From the NCBI RefSeq assembly GCF_034661235.1, contig NZ_CP141059.1, positions 744,001 to 808,000 of the forward strand: a stretch of DNA of 64,000 bases. Reading direction: 5' to 3'. The translations under genes and the position numbers were made by a program. Source of the stretch: Nocardioides bizhenqiangii (GTDB taxonomy: Bacteria > Actinomycetota > Actinomycetes > Propionibacteriales > Nocardioidaceae). Under the pieces are notes generated by a model. It saw nothing but the letters and a program-made list of their open reading frames with translations. It did no database searches and was not told the DNA's origin. Of this stretch, positions 40,389 through 49,802 are shown piece by piece (the stretch's first letter is position 1; each line of letters opens with the position of its first letter).

Positions 40389-40617
40389 GCTCGGTCCCTT
40401 CGATCAGGCGCTCGAGGAGAGTCTCTTCCCACCACTCCGCCTCGGCGTCGCTCAGCGCGCCTTCCTCGTGCATCCGCTCGACGGATTCCAGCTGGCGCTT
40501 GATGACCGCCGGGTCGTAGAAGGCTTCCTCGGCCTGGTGCAGGACCTGCTCGCCGATCGCGATCGTCCCTCGCAGGGGCGCCAACGGGAGGCCGAGGATC
40601 CCGGTGATCAGCCCCAT
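40375..40617 (-). CDS. gvpG: Gas vesicle protein GvpG
   Basis: An 80-residue Gvp[21 protein letters not shown] is almost the family consensus at the N-terminus, followed by GEQVLHQAEEAFYDPAVIKR and a charged helix (LSDAEAEWWEETLLERLIEG). GvpG is a small accessory protein that binds GvpF/L in other systems. It overlaps gvpF by 10 bp and gvpO by 14 bp. Confidence 0.92.
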   Translation of the reverse strand: MGLITGILGLPLAPLRGTIAIGEQVLHQAEEAFYDPAVIKRQLESVERMHEEGALSDAEAEWWEETLLERLIEGTERDRT

Positions 40618-41384
40618 CGGGCGTCACCCACGAAGTCGTAAGGCGCCAGCGGACCGAGCAACCGCAACCGGATCCGCTCGTGCACGGCCTCGGCGTAGGA
40701 CTCGAGCGCCTCCTCGAGCTCCGCACGGCGCTCGTCGTCCACCAGGAGCGCGACCTCGACCACGTGGTCGAGGCCGGTGCCCCGCACCTCGCGGTGCTCC
40801 ACGGCGTACGGCAGCACGAGGTCGAGCAGGTCGGCGGCGTCGTCGTGGCGACGCCGGTCCACGGCCTGCGCCACCAGCTCGCCGAGGCGCATCCGCTCCG
40901 CCCACGACGCCTGCTCCGGCACGCCGCGGGTGCGGTCGTTGAGGTCGCGGATCACCGGGTCGTCGGCAACCACCTCGGCCAGGACCGCCTCCTCGACGTA
41001 ACGCGCGCGCAGCGTGAGCTGGCTGCGGCCCTCCAGTGCGTCCAGCAGGGCGACCAGCTCGTCACTGCGGCGCAGCAGGCCGTCGATCACGCCCTGCTCG
41101 TCGGGGAGTGCGGAACCGAACCGCACCGGCACCACCGGGCCTTCCACCGCGAGGCGGTCGAGGACCTGGTGGTACGCCGTCAGGTCGGCCTTCCGCATCA
41201 CCGACTCCTCGACGTCGACCTCGCCGACCACTGCCATGACGTCGCCGTGGACGACGGCCGTGATCGGGTTGCCGGCCACGCCCTTCATCCGCGGGAGGTC
41301 AGCATCGGCCCGGGCCACGCCGTACACGAACAGCGCCGACGTCGCGGGGGCCTCAGTGTGAGCATCACGACCGGTCACGGTCAC
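40608..41384 (-). CDS. gvpF: Gas vesicle protein GvpF (GvpF/GvpL family)
   Basis: A 258-residue GvpF/L protein. [40 protein letters not shown] and [19 protein letters not shown] are the diagnostic N-terminal segments; [15 protein letters not shown] and the C-terminal [13 protein letters not shown] complete the family pattern. GvpF contacts GvpA and sits at the growing vesicle. It starts with GTG overlapping the gvpA stop (GTGA), so tight coupling to the structural gene is likely. Confidence 0.9.
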   Translation of the reverse strand: MTVTGRDAHTEAPATSALFVYGVARADADLPRMKGVAGNPITAVVHGDVMAVVGEVDVEESVMRKADLTAYHQVLDRLAVEGPVVPVRFGSALPDEQGVIDGLLRRSDELVALLDALEGRSQLTLRARYVEEAVLAEVVADDPVIRDLNDRTRGVPEQASWAERMRLGELVAQAVDRRRHDDAADLLDLVLPYAVEHREVRGTGLDHVVEVALLVDDERRAELEEALESYAEAVHERIRLRLLGPLAPYDFVGDARWG

Positions 41385-41826
41385 GACCTGCTCCTCGAGC
41401 TACGACGCGAGGAGCTGCGACTCCTGCTCTCCTTCTCCTTCTCCTTGTCGTCATCGTCATCGTCGTCGTCGTCCTTGTCGCTGCTGCCCGGCGTGAGCGC
41501 CTCCTTGACGCCGCCGAGGGCGCCCTTCGTCTTCTTCTTGGCGCCGCCCTCGCGCAGGTCGTCCAGCACGGCGGGGAGGTCCTTGCCTTCCGCCGTCCCG
41601 AGGTCGAGACGGTTCGTCGCCTCCGCGAAGCGCAGGTAGGTGTCCACGCTCGCGATGACGATGCGGGCGTCGATGGTGAGCAGCTCGATGCCGACCAGGG
41701 AGACCCGGACGTAGGCGTCGATCACGATTCCCTTGTCGAGGATCACCTCGACTACATCGGCGAGGCCACTGGGGGCCGGCCGCTCCAGGTAACCGCCGCC
41801 CTGGCGGCGGCTCGTGGTCTGAACGG

Positions 41827-41830
<4 letters not shown>
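41381..41830 (-). CDS. gvpA: Major gas vesicle protein GvpA with charged C-terminal tail
   Basis: A 149-residue GvpA. The shell-forming core at about 20-78 is close to consensus: [40 protein letters not shown] and [15 protein letters not shown]. The first 18 residues and the last 70 are extra. The tail begins [19 protein letters not shown] and then has a run of nine Asp, a KEKEKE block and an SR-rich end ([15 protein letters not shown]). Standard GvpA is 70-75 residues; actinobacterial forms are often longer, but this block-charged end is striking. Its ATG overlaps the upstream gene stop (ATGA). Confidence 0.92.
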
Positions 41831-43458
<1,628 letters not shown>

Positions 43459-43463
43459 CTTCA

Positions 43464-44576
43464 TCACCCCTTCGAGGATGCGGTTGCGCGCGAGGACGAG
43501 CCCGACCCGGACTGAGAGCTGCTGCTCTTCTTGGCCGGTGCCTTCTTGGCCGGTGACTTCTTGGCCGCGGCCCTGTTGGCCGGTGCCTTCCTGGCAGCGG
43601 TCTTCTTGGCCGCTGCTTTCTTGGCGGCGGTCTTCTTGGCCGGTGCCTTCTTGGCCGGTGCCTTCTTGGCCGGTGCTTTCTTGGCAGCGGTCTTCTTGGC
43701 TGGGGGGGTCGACTTCTTGGCCGGGGTCGACTTCTTGCTCGCGCTGCTGGATCCACTGGAGGTGGACTTCTTGGCCGGGGTCGACTTCTTCGTCGATCCG
43801 TTGGAGCCGCTAGTCGAGCTGCTGGACCCGCTGGACCGGCTCGAGGTGGACTTCTTCGCCGGGGCGGACTTCTTGGTCGATCCGCTGGAGCCGCCGCTGG
43901 AGCCGCCGCTGGAGCCGCCGCTGGAGCCGCCGCTGGAGCCGCCGCTGGAGCCGCCGCTGGAGCCGCCGCTGGAGCCGCCGCTGGAGCCGCCGCTGGAGCC
44001 GCCGCTGGAGCCACCGCTGGAGCTCGACCTCGTTGCCGCGGCCGACTTCCTGGTCGATCCGCTGGAGCCGCCGGACCTACTGGACCGGCTCGAGCTCGAC
44101 CGGCTCGAGCTGGACTTCTTCGCCGGTCTCGACTTCTTGGTCGAGCCGTTCGAGTCGCTGCTGGAGCTGCTCGCAGACCTTCTCGAGGAGCTCGACTTCT
44201 TGCGCGGCTCGCTGCCCGACGACGACCTCTTCTGCGCCGAGCGGGAGCTGCTCCCAGTCTTCTTCTTCTTCGAGCTGCTGCGCTCGTCGGAGTTGTCGTC
44301 CTCGTTGGCCGGTCCGCCGACGTCCCCCAGCCTCTGGGTGACGGCCTCCACGCGGGAGGCGGCGGTGGCGAGAGCGAGTTCCTTGGCTGCGCCGGTCAAC
44401 CGCTGGCGCAGTTCGGGGCTGCTGCCGGCGATCTTGCTCGCGAGCGCCTTCGGGTCGCCTGCGAACTTCTTGCCGGCCAACATGCCGGCAAGGGTGAGCG
44501 CGAGCCTCATCTTCTTAGTGCGTCCCAGCAGGTATCCGCCGGCGACGCCGGCTGTGATTTTCGTGGTTGCAGACAT
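43464..44576 (-). CDS. First gene of gas vesicle operon: GvpY-like protein with basic Ser/Lys tail
   Basis: A 370-residue protein. Residues 1-95 carry a short conserved region ([56 protein letters not shown]) matching the small protein that begins many actinobacterial gvp operons (GvpY; sometimes mislabelled DNA primase). Residues 100-370 are low complexity: SSRS and KKSS blocks, a run of SGGS units encoded by a 12-bp DNA repeat, then histone H1-like PAKK and AAKK units. The tail is strongly basic. The start is uncertain: ATG 44576 fits the family, while ATG 44600 follows GGAGGGG closely. The next gene starts 5 bp after its stop. Confidence 0.7.
   Translation of the reverse strand: MSATTKITAGVAGGYLLGRTKKMRLALTLAGMLAGKKFAGDPKALASKIAGSSPELRQRLTGAAKELALATAASRVEAVTQRLGDVGGPANEDDNSDERSSSKKKKTGSSSRSAQKRSSSGSEPRKKSSSSRRSASSSSSDSNGSTKKSRPAKKSSSSRSSSSRSSRSGGSSGSTRKSAAATRSSSSGGSSGGSSGGSSGGSSGGSSGGSSGGSSGGSSGGSSGGSSGGSSGSTKKSAPAKKSTSSRSSGSSSSTSGSNGSTKKSTPAKKSTSSGSSSASKKSTPAKKSTPPAKKTAAKKAPAKKAPAKKAPAKKTAAKKAAAKKTAARKAPANRAAAKKSPAKKAPAKKSSSSQSGSGSSSRATASSKG
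43882..44025. repeat. 12-bp coding tandem repeat, about twelve copies
   Basis: CCGCTGGAGCCG repeats every 12 bp inside the GvpY-like gene and encodes Ser-Gly-Gly-Ser units on the minus strand. The copies are identical apart from the last, which has ACC for GCC, implying recent expansion and probable length variation between strains. Confidence 0.95.
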
Positions 44577-44641
44577 CAGTTTGTGAGCCGTCTCCGGCAT
44601 CCCCTCCAGGACACTGGGCGACCCCTCCTCCCAGAGGCCCA

Positions 44642-44666
44642 ATAACCGGATCGTGTGATCCCAAAC
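44642..44666 (-). promoter_or_regulatory. Sigma-B-like promoter of the gas vesicle operon
   Basis: On the minus strand GTTT (44663-44666), a 15-bp spacer and GGTTAT (44642-44647) match the actinobacterial sigma-B consensus GNTTN14-16GGGTAY. The first gene of the operon starts 42-66 bp downstream. A stress sigma factor could therefore drive the gvp genes, as described for Streptomyces. Confidence 0.5.
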
Positions 44667-44756
44667 ACTTCCGGCGGCATGTGATGACCACGTGTGGTAC
44701 TTCCGCTACGGCCTGACCGGGAAACCGAATGGCCGGTTTCGGGGGCAGCAGGGAGA

Positions 44757-47700
44757 ATGCGACCTGCCGTGGACATCACCTACCCGCCGGAGCTGCCGGT
44801 CAGCGCCCGTCGCGCCGACATCGCGCAGGCGATCCGTGACCACCAGGTCGTGATCGTGGCCGGCGAGACCGGCTCGGGGAAGACCACTCAGCTGCCGAAG
44901 ATCTGCTTGGAGCTCGGCCGCGGTGCGCCCGGTCCCGACGGCCGACCGCGGATGATCGGGCACACCCAGCCCCGCCGGATCGCGGCCCGTTCGGTGTCGG
45001 AGCGGATCGCAGAGGAGCTCGGCACCGAGCTCGGCGGCGTGGTCGGCTACCAGGTCCGGTTCACCGACCGGACGTCGAAGGCCAGCCGGGTCAAGGTGAT
45101 GACCGACGGCATCCTGCTGGCCGAGCTGCAGCGCGATCGGACGCTCAAGCGCTACGACACGATCATCATCGACGAGGCGCACGAACGCAGCCTGAACATC
45201 GACTTCCTGCTCGGCTATCTCCGGCAGCTGCTGCCCAAGCGGCCGGACCTCAAGCTGATCATCACCTCGGCGACGATCGATCCACAGCGGTTCGCGGAGC
45301 ACTTCTCCGACGAGAGCGGGAAGCCGGCACCGATCGTCGAGGTCTCCGGCCGCACCTATCCGGTGGAGATCCGGTACCGGCCGCTCATGGCGTTCTCCGA
45401 GGAGGACGAGGAGGGCGAGCCCATCGTCCGCGACCAGACCGAGGCGATCGTCGACGCGATCAAGGAGCTCTCCGCGGAGGGGTCGGGCGACGTCCTCGTG
45501 TTCCTGCCCGGTGAGCGCGAGATCCGGGACACGGCCGAGGCCCTGCAGCCGCTCACCGACGGACCCCGTGGCATCGACGTACTGCCGCTCTTCTCGCGGC
45601 TCTCCGCCGCCGAGCAGCACCGGGTCTTCGCGCCGGCGCGCAGCTCCCGCCGGCGCGTGGTCCTGGCGACGAACGTCGCGGAGACGTCGCTGACCGTGCC
45701 CGGGATCCGGTACGTCGTCGACACCGGCGTCGCCCGCATCTCGCGGTACTCCTCCCGGACCAAGGTGCAGCGGCTGCCGATCGAGCCGATCAGCCAGGCG
45801 TCGGCCAACCAGCGGTCCGGTCGCTGCGGCCGGGTGGCGGCGGGAGTCGCGATCCGGCTGTACAGCGAGGAGGACTTCGAAGGCCGGCCGGAATTCACCG
45901 ACCCCGAGATCCTCCGTACCAACCTGGCGTCGGTCATCCTGCAGATGACCGCGCTCGGCCTCGGCGACGTCGGCCGGTTCCCGTTCGTCGAACCGCCGGA
46001 CCGCCGCAACGTCCAAGCGGGCCAGCAGCTGCTCGAGGAGCTCGGTGCCCTCGCCGACCCGTCGCGTTCAAACGAGCCGGGTCGGCGTTCAGATGAGCCG
46101 GGTCGGCGTTCAGATGAGCCGGGTCGGCGGCTGACCAAGATCGGGCAGCGGTTGGCGCGGCTGCCGATCGATCCGCGGTTGGGCCGGATGCTGCTCGAGG
46201 CCGAGCGGCTCGGTTGCGTGCGCGACGTCCTCGTCATCGTGGCGGCGCTCTCCCTCCAGGACCCGCGTGAGCGGCCCGGCGCAGACCGGCCCGCGGAGCA
46301 GGCGAAGGCCGACCAGGCGCACGCACGGTTCAAGGCCGAGGGCTCGGACTTCCTCACCTGGCTCAACCTGTGGCGCCACCTGCGCGAGCAGCAGCGCGAG
46401 CTGTCGGGCAGTGCGTTCCGGCGGATGTGCAAGCGGGAGTACCTCCATTACCTCCGGGTCCGCGAGTGGCAGGAGTTCCAGAGCCAGCTGCGGCAGGTCG
46501 CCAAGGAAATGGGTCTCGATACGCACGGCGCTCGTTCCTCACGCCGCGCTACTCGACCACCGGCCGTCGATCACGTGGCCGGCGACATCGACGCCGACGC
46601 GATCCACCAGGCGCTGCTCTCGGGCCTGTTGAGCCACGTCGGCGTGCGCGAGGAGCGTGAGAAGCCGCGGCCCGGCCAGAAGCAGCCGCGCAGGGCTGGT
46701 CCGCGCGAGTACCTCGGCGCCCGCGGTGCCAAGTTCGCGATCTTCCCCGGCAGTGGGCTCGCCCGGAAGAACCCGCCGTACGTCATGGCGTTCGAGCTGG
46801 TCGAGACCGGCCGGCTCTGGGCCCGGCAGAACGCCGCGATCGAGCCGGAGTGGGCGGAGCGGCTCGGCGGGCACCTGGTCAAACGCACCTACTCCGAGCC
46901 GCACTGGTCGCAGAAGCGGCAGGCGGTCATGGCCCGCGAGCGGGTGACGCTGTACGGCGTACCCCTCGTCACCGACCGGCTCATCTCCTACGGGAAGGTC
47001 GACCGCGAGCTGGCACGGGAGATCTTCATCCGGCACGCACTGGTCTACGGCGAGTGGTCGACCCGGCACCAGTTCTTCCACCACAACCGCAAGCAGCTCG
47101 CGCAGGCAGAGGAGCTCGAGCACCGCGCGCGGCGGCGTGACCTGGTCGTCGACGAGCACACGCTCTTCGACTTCTACGACGCCCGCGTCGGGCCGGACGT
47201 GGTGAGCGGTGCGCACTTCGACCAGTGGTGGAAGGGAGTGCGGCGCGAGCACCCCGACCTGCTGACCTTCGACCCCGCGATGCTGACGCATGACGCCGCG
47301 GCCGAGGTGACCGAGCAGGACTACCCCGAGCAGTGGGTCGGCGACGGCGGCCTGACCTTCGACCTCGCCTACCACTTCGAACCGGGCGCAGCCGACGACG
47401 GCATCACCATCGACGTCCCCGTCGCGGTGCTCAACCGGGTCGGCGACGAGGACTTCTCCTGGAACGTCCCCGGCCTTCGCGAGGAGCTGGTGACCGAGCT
47501 GCTGCGCAGCCTGCCCAAGCAGCTCCGGGTCAACTTCGTGCCGGCGCCCAACACAGCGCGGGAGTTCCTGGCGGCCGTGCCGGCGGGGGAGGAGCCGCTG
47601 CTCGACGCGCTCGAGCGCTTCCTGCGCTCCACCACCGGGGTGCACGTGCCGCGCGGGGCTTGGGGCCTCGACACCCTGGCACCGCACCTGCGCCCGACCT

Positions 47701-48719
47701 ACCGGGTGGTCGACGACCAGGGCCGGGAGCAGGCACGCGGCAAGGACCTGACCGCGCTCAAGGCCCCGCTGCGACCGCGCTTCGAGCGGGCGATGGCGGA
47801 GGTCGCGGCGGACAGCGGCGTCGGCCGGACCGGCGAGATGTCGTGGACCTTCGACGACATCGCTGCGACCGCCACCTGGACCCGCGCCGGCCACGAGGTG
47901 GAAGCCTTCCCCGGCCTCGTCGACGAAGGAGAGTCGGTCGGGCTCCAGGTGTTCGGGTCCGCCGGCGAGCGCGACGCCCGGCATCGCCAGGGGCTGATCC
48001 GGCTGTTGCTGATCGGTCTCGGCGACGCGCCGGTCGGCGGACTCGTGGCCGGCTTGTCCAACGAGGAGAAGCTCCGCCTGGCCGGCACGTCGTACCCCTC
48101 GGTGCAGGCGCTGCTCGCCGACTGTCTCCGGGCGGTCGTCGCCGACGCGGTCGACGCCGCGCAAGGGCAGGGGATCGTCCGCACCCGGCAGCAGTACGAC
48201 GCCCTCCTCGCCTCGCTCCGCGCCGACGCCGCGGGCGCCGTACGGGCGCTGCTGCCCGACCTGCTCCGCGTGCTCGACGCGCACCGCGAGACCGACCGGC
48301 TGCTCAGTGGTCGCGCCGAGCTCGCGCTGCTGCCCGCCCTCTCCGACATGCAGGCGCAGCTCGCCCGGCTGGTGCCCGTCGGTTTCGTCGGCGACGCCGG
48401 CGCCGCCCAGCTGCGGCGCTACCCCGTCTACCTCGCCGCGATCCGCCGCCGCCGCGAACAGCTCGGCGAGGGCGGCATCGCCGTCGCCCGCGACCGGGAG
48501 TGGCTCGACCGGGTGCAGCCGCTGCAGGAGGCCTACCTGCACCGGGTCGACGCGTTGCCCGAGGGTCGGCCGCCCGGAACCGCGCTCCGTCAGGTGCGGT
48601 GGCAGCTCGAGGAGTTCCGGGTTTCCCTGTGGGCACCTCAGCTCGGCACCGCCGGCAAGGTCAGCGACGTCCGCATCCGCAAGCTACTGGAGAGCGCTGA
48701 CGGGCCGGGAGCGCGGTAG
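44757..48719 (+). CDS. hrpA: ATP-dependent RNA helicase HrpA (DEAH box)
   Basis: A 1320-residue DEAH-box helicase. Walker A GETGSGKTT is at 36-44, QPRRIAARSV at 71-80, DEAH at 139-142, SAT at 171-173, then VVLATNVAETSLTVPGIRYV and NQRSGRCGRVAAG (motifs V and VI). HA2/OB domains and the long DUF3418 C-terminus of HrpA follow. E. coli HrpA resolves stalled or collided ribosomes. Two oddities are in the coding region: a 21-bp tandem repeat (residues about 437-457) and an in-frame palindromic element (residues 586-602). ATG 44757 is chosen; GTG 44769 is possible. It is divergent from the gvp operon. Confidence 0.9.
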   Translation: MRPAVDITYPPELPVSARRADIAQAIRDHQVVIVAGETGSGKTTQLPKICLELGRGAPGPDGRPRMIGHTQPRRIAARSVSERIAEELGTELGGVVGYQVRFTDRTSKASRVKVMTDGILLAELQRDRTLKRYDTIIIDEAHERSLNIDFLLGYLRQLLPKRPDLKLIITSATIDPQRFAEHFSDESGKPAPIVEVSGRTYPVEIRYRPLMAFSEEDEEGEPIVRDQTEAIVDAIKELSAEGSGDVLVFLPGEREIRDTAEALQPLTDGPRGIDVLPLFSRLSAAEQHRVFAPARSSRRRVVLATNVAETSLTVPGIRYVVDTGVARISRYSSRTKVQRLPIEPISQASANQRSGRCGRVAAGVAIRLYSEEDFEGRPEFTDPEILRTNLASVILQMTALGLGDVGRFPFVEPPDRRNVQAGQQLLEELGALADPSRSNEPGRRSDEPGRRSDEPGRRLTKIGQRLARLPIDPRLGRMLLEAERLGCVRDVLVIVAALSLQDPRERPGADRPAEQAKADQAHARFKAEGSDFLTWLNLWRHLREQQRELSGSAFRRMCKREYLHYLRVREWQEFQSQLRQVAKEMGLDTHGARSSRRATRPPAVDHVAGDIDADAIHQALLSGLLSHVGVREEREKPRPGQKQPRRAGPREYLGARGAKFAIFPGSGLARKNPPYVMAFELVETGRLWARQNAAIEPEWAERLGGHLVKRTYSEPHWSQKRQAVMARERVTLYGVPLVTDRLISYGKVDRELAREIFIRHALVYGEWSTRHQFFHHNRKQLAQAEELEHRARRRDLVVDEHTLFDFYDARVGPDVVSGAHFDQWWKGVRREHPDLLTFDPAMLTHDAAAEVTEQDYPEQWVGDGGLTFDLAYHFEPGAADDGITIDVPVAVLNRVGDEDFSWNVPGLREELVTELLRSLPKQLRVNFVPAPNTAREFLAAVPAGEEPLLDALERFLRSTTGVHVPRGAWGLDTLAPHLRPTYRVVDDQGREQARGKDLTALKAPLRPRFERAMAEVAADSGVGRTGEMSWTFDDIAATATWTRAGHEVEAFPGLVDEGESVGLQVFGSAGERDARHRQGLIRLLLIGLGDAPVGGLVAGLSNEEKLRLAGTSYPSVQALLADCLRAVVADAVDAAQGQGIVRTRQQYDALLASLRADAAGAVRALLPDLLRVLDAHRETDRLLSGRAELALLPALSDMQAQLARLVPVGFVGDAGAAQLRRYPVYLAAIRRRREQLGEGGIAVARDREWLDRVQPLQEAYLHRVDALPEGRPPGTALRQVRWQLEEFRVSLWAPQLGTAGKVSDVRIRKLLESADGPGAR
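46065..46127 (+). repeat. 21-bp in-frame tandem repeat within hrpA
   Basis: Three copies of a 21-bp unit (CGTTCAGATGAGCCGGGTCGG in copies 2 and 3 minus variation in copy 1) encode RS(N/D)EPGR three times between the helicase core and the HA2 region. Copies 2 and 3 are identical, copy 1 differs at three positions. Confidence 0.95.
46512..46562 (+). repeat. Palindromic element inserted in frame in hrpA
   Basis: These 51 bases begin GGTCTCGATACGCACGGCGC and end GCGCTACTCGACCACCG. They closely match the intergenic copy at 29049-29098, including the inner CGGCGCTCGTTCCTC. Being 51 bp long it adds 17 residues (GLDTHGARSSRRATRPP) without shifting the frame, ahead of AVDHVAGDIDADAIHQALL. Confidence 0.88.
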
Positions 48720-48773
48720 TCCCTGACGATTCTGTCGTGATATCCGCGAATCGACCGCAGATACGTCAGGGAC
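48719..48773. repeat. Nested inverted repeat carrying CGCGAATCG
   Basis: A perfect 10-bp pair GTCCCTGACG (48719-48728) and CGTCAGGGAC (48764-48773) encloses a second pair CGATTC/GAATCG (48727-48732, 48748-48753). The inner arm is part of CGCGAATCG, the motif repeated at 9317-9447. The block begins on the last base of the hrpA stop codon and may form its terminator. Confidence 0.8.
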
Positions 48774-48787
48774 GACCCCGCCCGCCG

Positions 48788-48793
48788 TACGCT
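48788..48793 (+). promoter_or_regulatory. Leaderless-type -10 hexamer (TACGCT)
   Basis: TACGCT ends six bases before the GTG at 48800 and supports that start over an upstream in-frame ATG within the inverted repeat. Confidence 0.45.
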
Positions 48794-48799
48794 GACGAC

Positions 48800-49399
48800 G
48801 TGTCAGAGGGAGGGCGCCACCACCGACCGATCGCGCGGACCGCGGACTTCTTCGACGCGCTCGCGTCGGGCACGGATCCGGAGCTGCTGCGCGAGGCTGC
48901 TGACCGCGCCGCGACCCTGCTGGTGCGGGGCGCGCGGGAGAGCAACGACAGTGCCGTCGCCGACCGGCTCGTGCACCTTGCCGACACCGAGGGCATCGAG
49001 GCGATCGCGGAGGTGTGGTCCGGCTCCGCGCCCGACTCGCTCGCGGGCTGCCTGTGGCGGCTCTACCTCCTCCGGTCATGGGTGTACGCCGACCCGTCTG
49101 CCGTCGCGCGCGAGTTCGAGGCCGGGCGCGGCGCTGCCCAGGTGGCGCGGGTCGTCGCCGGTGTCGCCGACCCGCCCGGCCCCGACGAGCTCCGCTCGAT
49201 GATCGACTCGGTGCTGCGCGGGATCGCCGCCGGCGACTTCGCCGACGTCCTCTTCCGCGCCGCCGCGTTCGCCCGGGTGGTCGCCACCGGCCGGGCCGCC
49301 CTGCCCGGCACCAGCGACGACGGCGTACGCCGAATGCTCGGCCTGGCCGAGCAGCTGGAGACAGCCGGGCACGTGGAGCTCGAGCGCGGGTTGGGGTGA
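48800..49399 (+). CDS. Conserved helical protein, unknown function
   Basis: A 199-residue all-helical soluble protein. Segments such as TADFFDALASGTDPELLREA, DRLVHLADTEGIEAIAEVWS and LWRLYLLRSWVYADPSAVAR show regular amphipathic helices with paired aromatic residues. It resembles actinobacterial proteins found beside hrpA or other RNA genes, but I cannot name a family. The GTG start is chosen from the upstream TACGCT. No signal peptide or membrane segment is seen. After it comes a gene-free stretch of 403 bp. Confidence 0.6.
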   Translation: MSEGGRHHRPIARTADFFDALASGTDPELLREAADRAATLLVRGARESNDSAVADRLVHLADTEGIEAIAEVWSGSAPDSLAGCLWRLYLLRSWVYADPSAVAREFEAGRGAAQVARVVAGVADPPGPDELRSMIDSVLRGIAAGDFADVLFRAAAFARVVATGRAALPGTSDDGVRRMLGLAEQLETAGHVELERGLG

Positions 49400-49540
49400 G
49401 GGGGCGGCTCGCTCGCTCGCCGACCCGGCGCAATACGCCCTCCCCCGCTTCGCTCCTCCGGTGCGTTTCCGCCGGGTCGGCTCGCGGCTTCGGTCGCTGC
49501 GCTCCCTCGCACGCTCTGCTCGGGCTGGGTCGTCTGCCGG

Positions 49541-49633
49541 TCGAGTGCGCTGGACCGGGAGCGCCTCACGGCGCGTGGCCGCTCATGGCGGCTGATTTTG
49601 GGACCCGGGGCTGCCGCGGCCCAGCGCACTCGA
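49541..49633. repeat. Inverted repeat in a 403-bp gene-free region
   Basis: A perfect 13-bp pair TCGAGTGCGCTGG (49541-49553) and CCAGCGCACTCGA (49621-49633) encloses 67 bp with smaller stems (GGGAGCGCC, GGCGCGTGGCC, GGCTGCCGCGGCC). The region 49400-49802 has no convincing gene. A structured RNA or a small non-autonomous element is possible. Confidence 0.7.
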
Positions 49634-49732
49634 GGACCCAGTGTAGTGCGGCGACCCGAGGAAGCGGTTCAGGACGGCTGTGATCGATGTGGCGGGTTCT
49701 TGCCGCGACCTCGTAAGTCCGTCGTGCGGTGT

Positions 49733-49751
49733 CCCTACCGCTGGGTAGGGT
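49733..49751 (+). promoter_or_regulatory. Hairpin with TAGGGT upstream of the binding-protein gene
   Basis: CCCTACC and GGTAGGG form a 7-bp stem with a 4-nt loop, 52 bp before the ATG at 49803. The right arm contains TAGGGT, a plausible -10 box, so the same bases may serve as promoter and operator. GGGAG precedes the ATG as a ribosome-binding site. Confidence 0.4.
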
Positions 49752-49802
49752 GGGCGGCTGGCGGCCGGGGGGCCAGTACATGACAGGGAGAGATCGCAAC
49801 CG

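Noticed and set aside
43464..44576. Histone H1-like or DNA primase gene
   Set aside because: The PAKK/AAKK tail is low complexity; the conserved N-terminal part and operon position match the GvpY-like gene, and no primase motif is present.
49541..49633. tRNA or tmRNA gene in the gene-free stretch
   Set aside because: The inverted repeat shows no cloverleaf, T-loop GTTCRA or anticodon arm arrangement.
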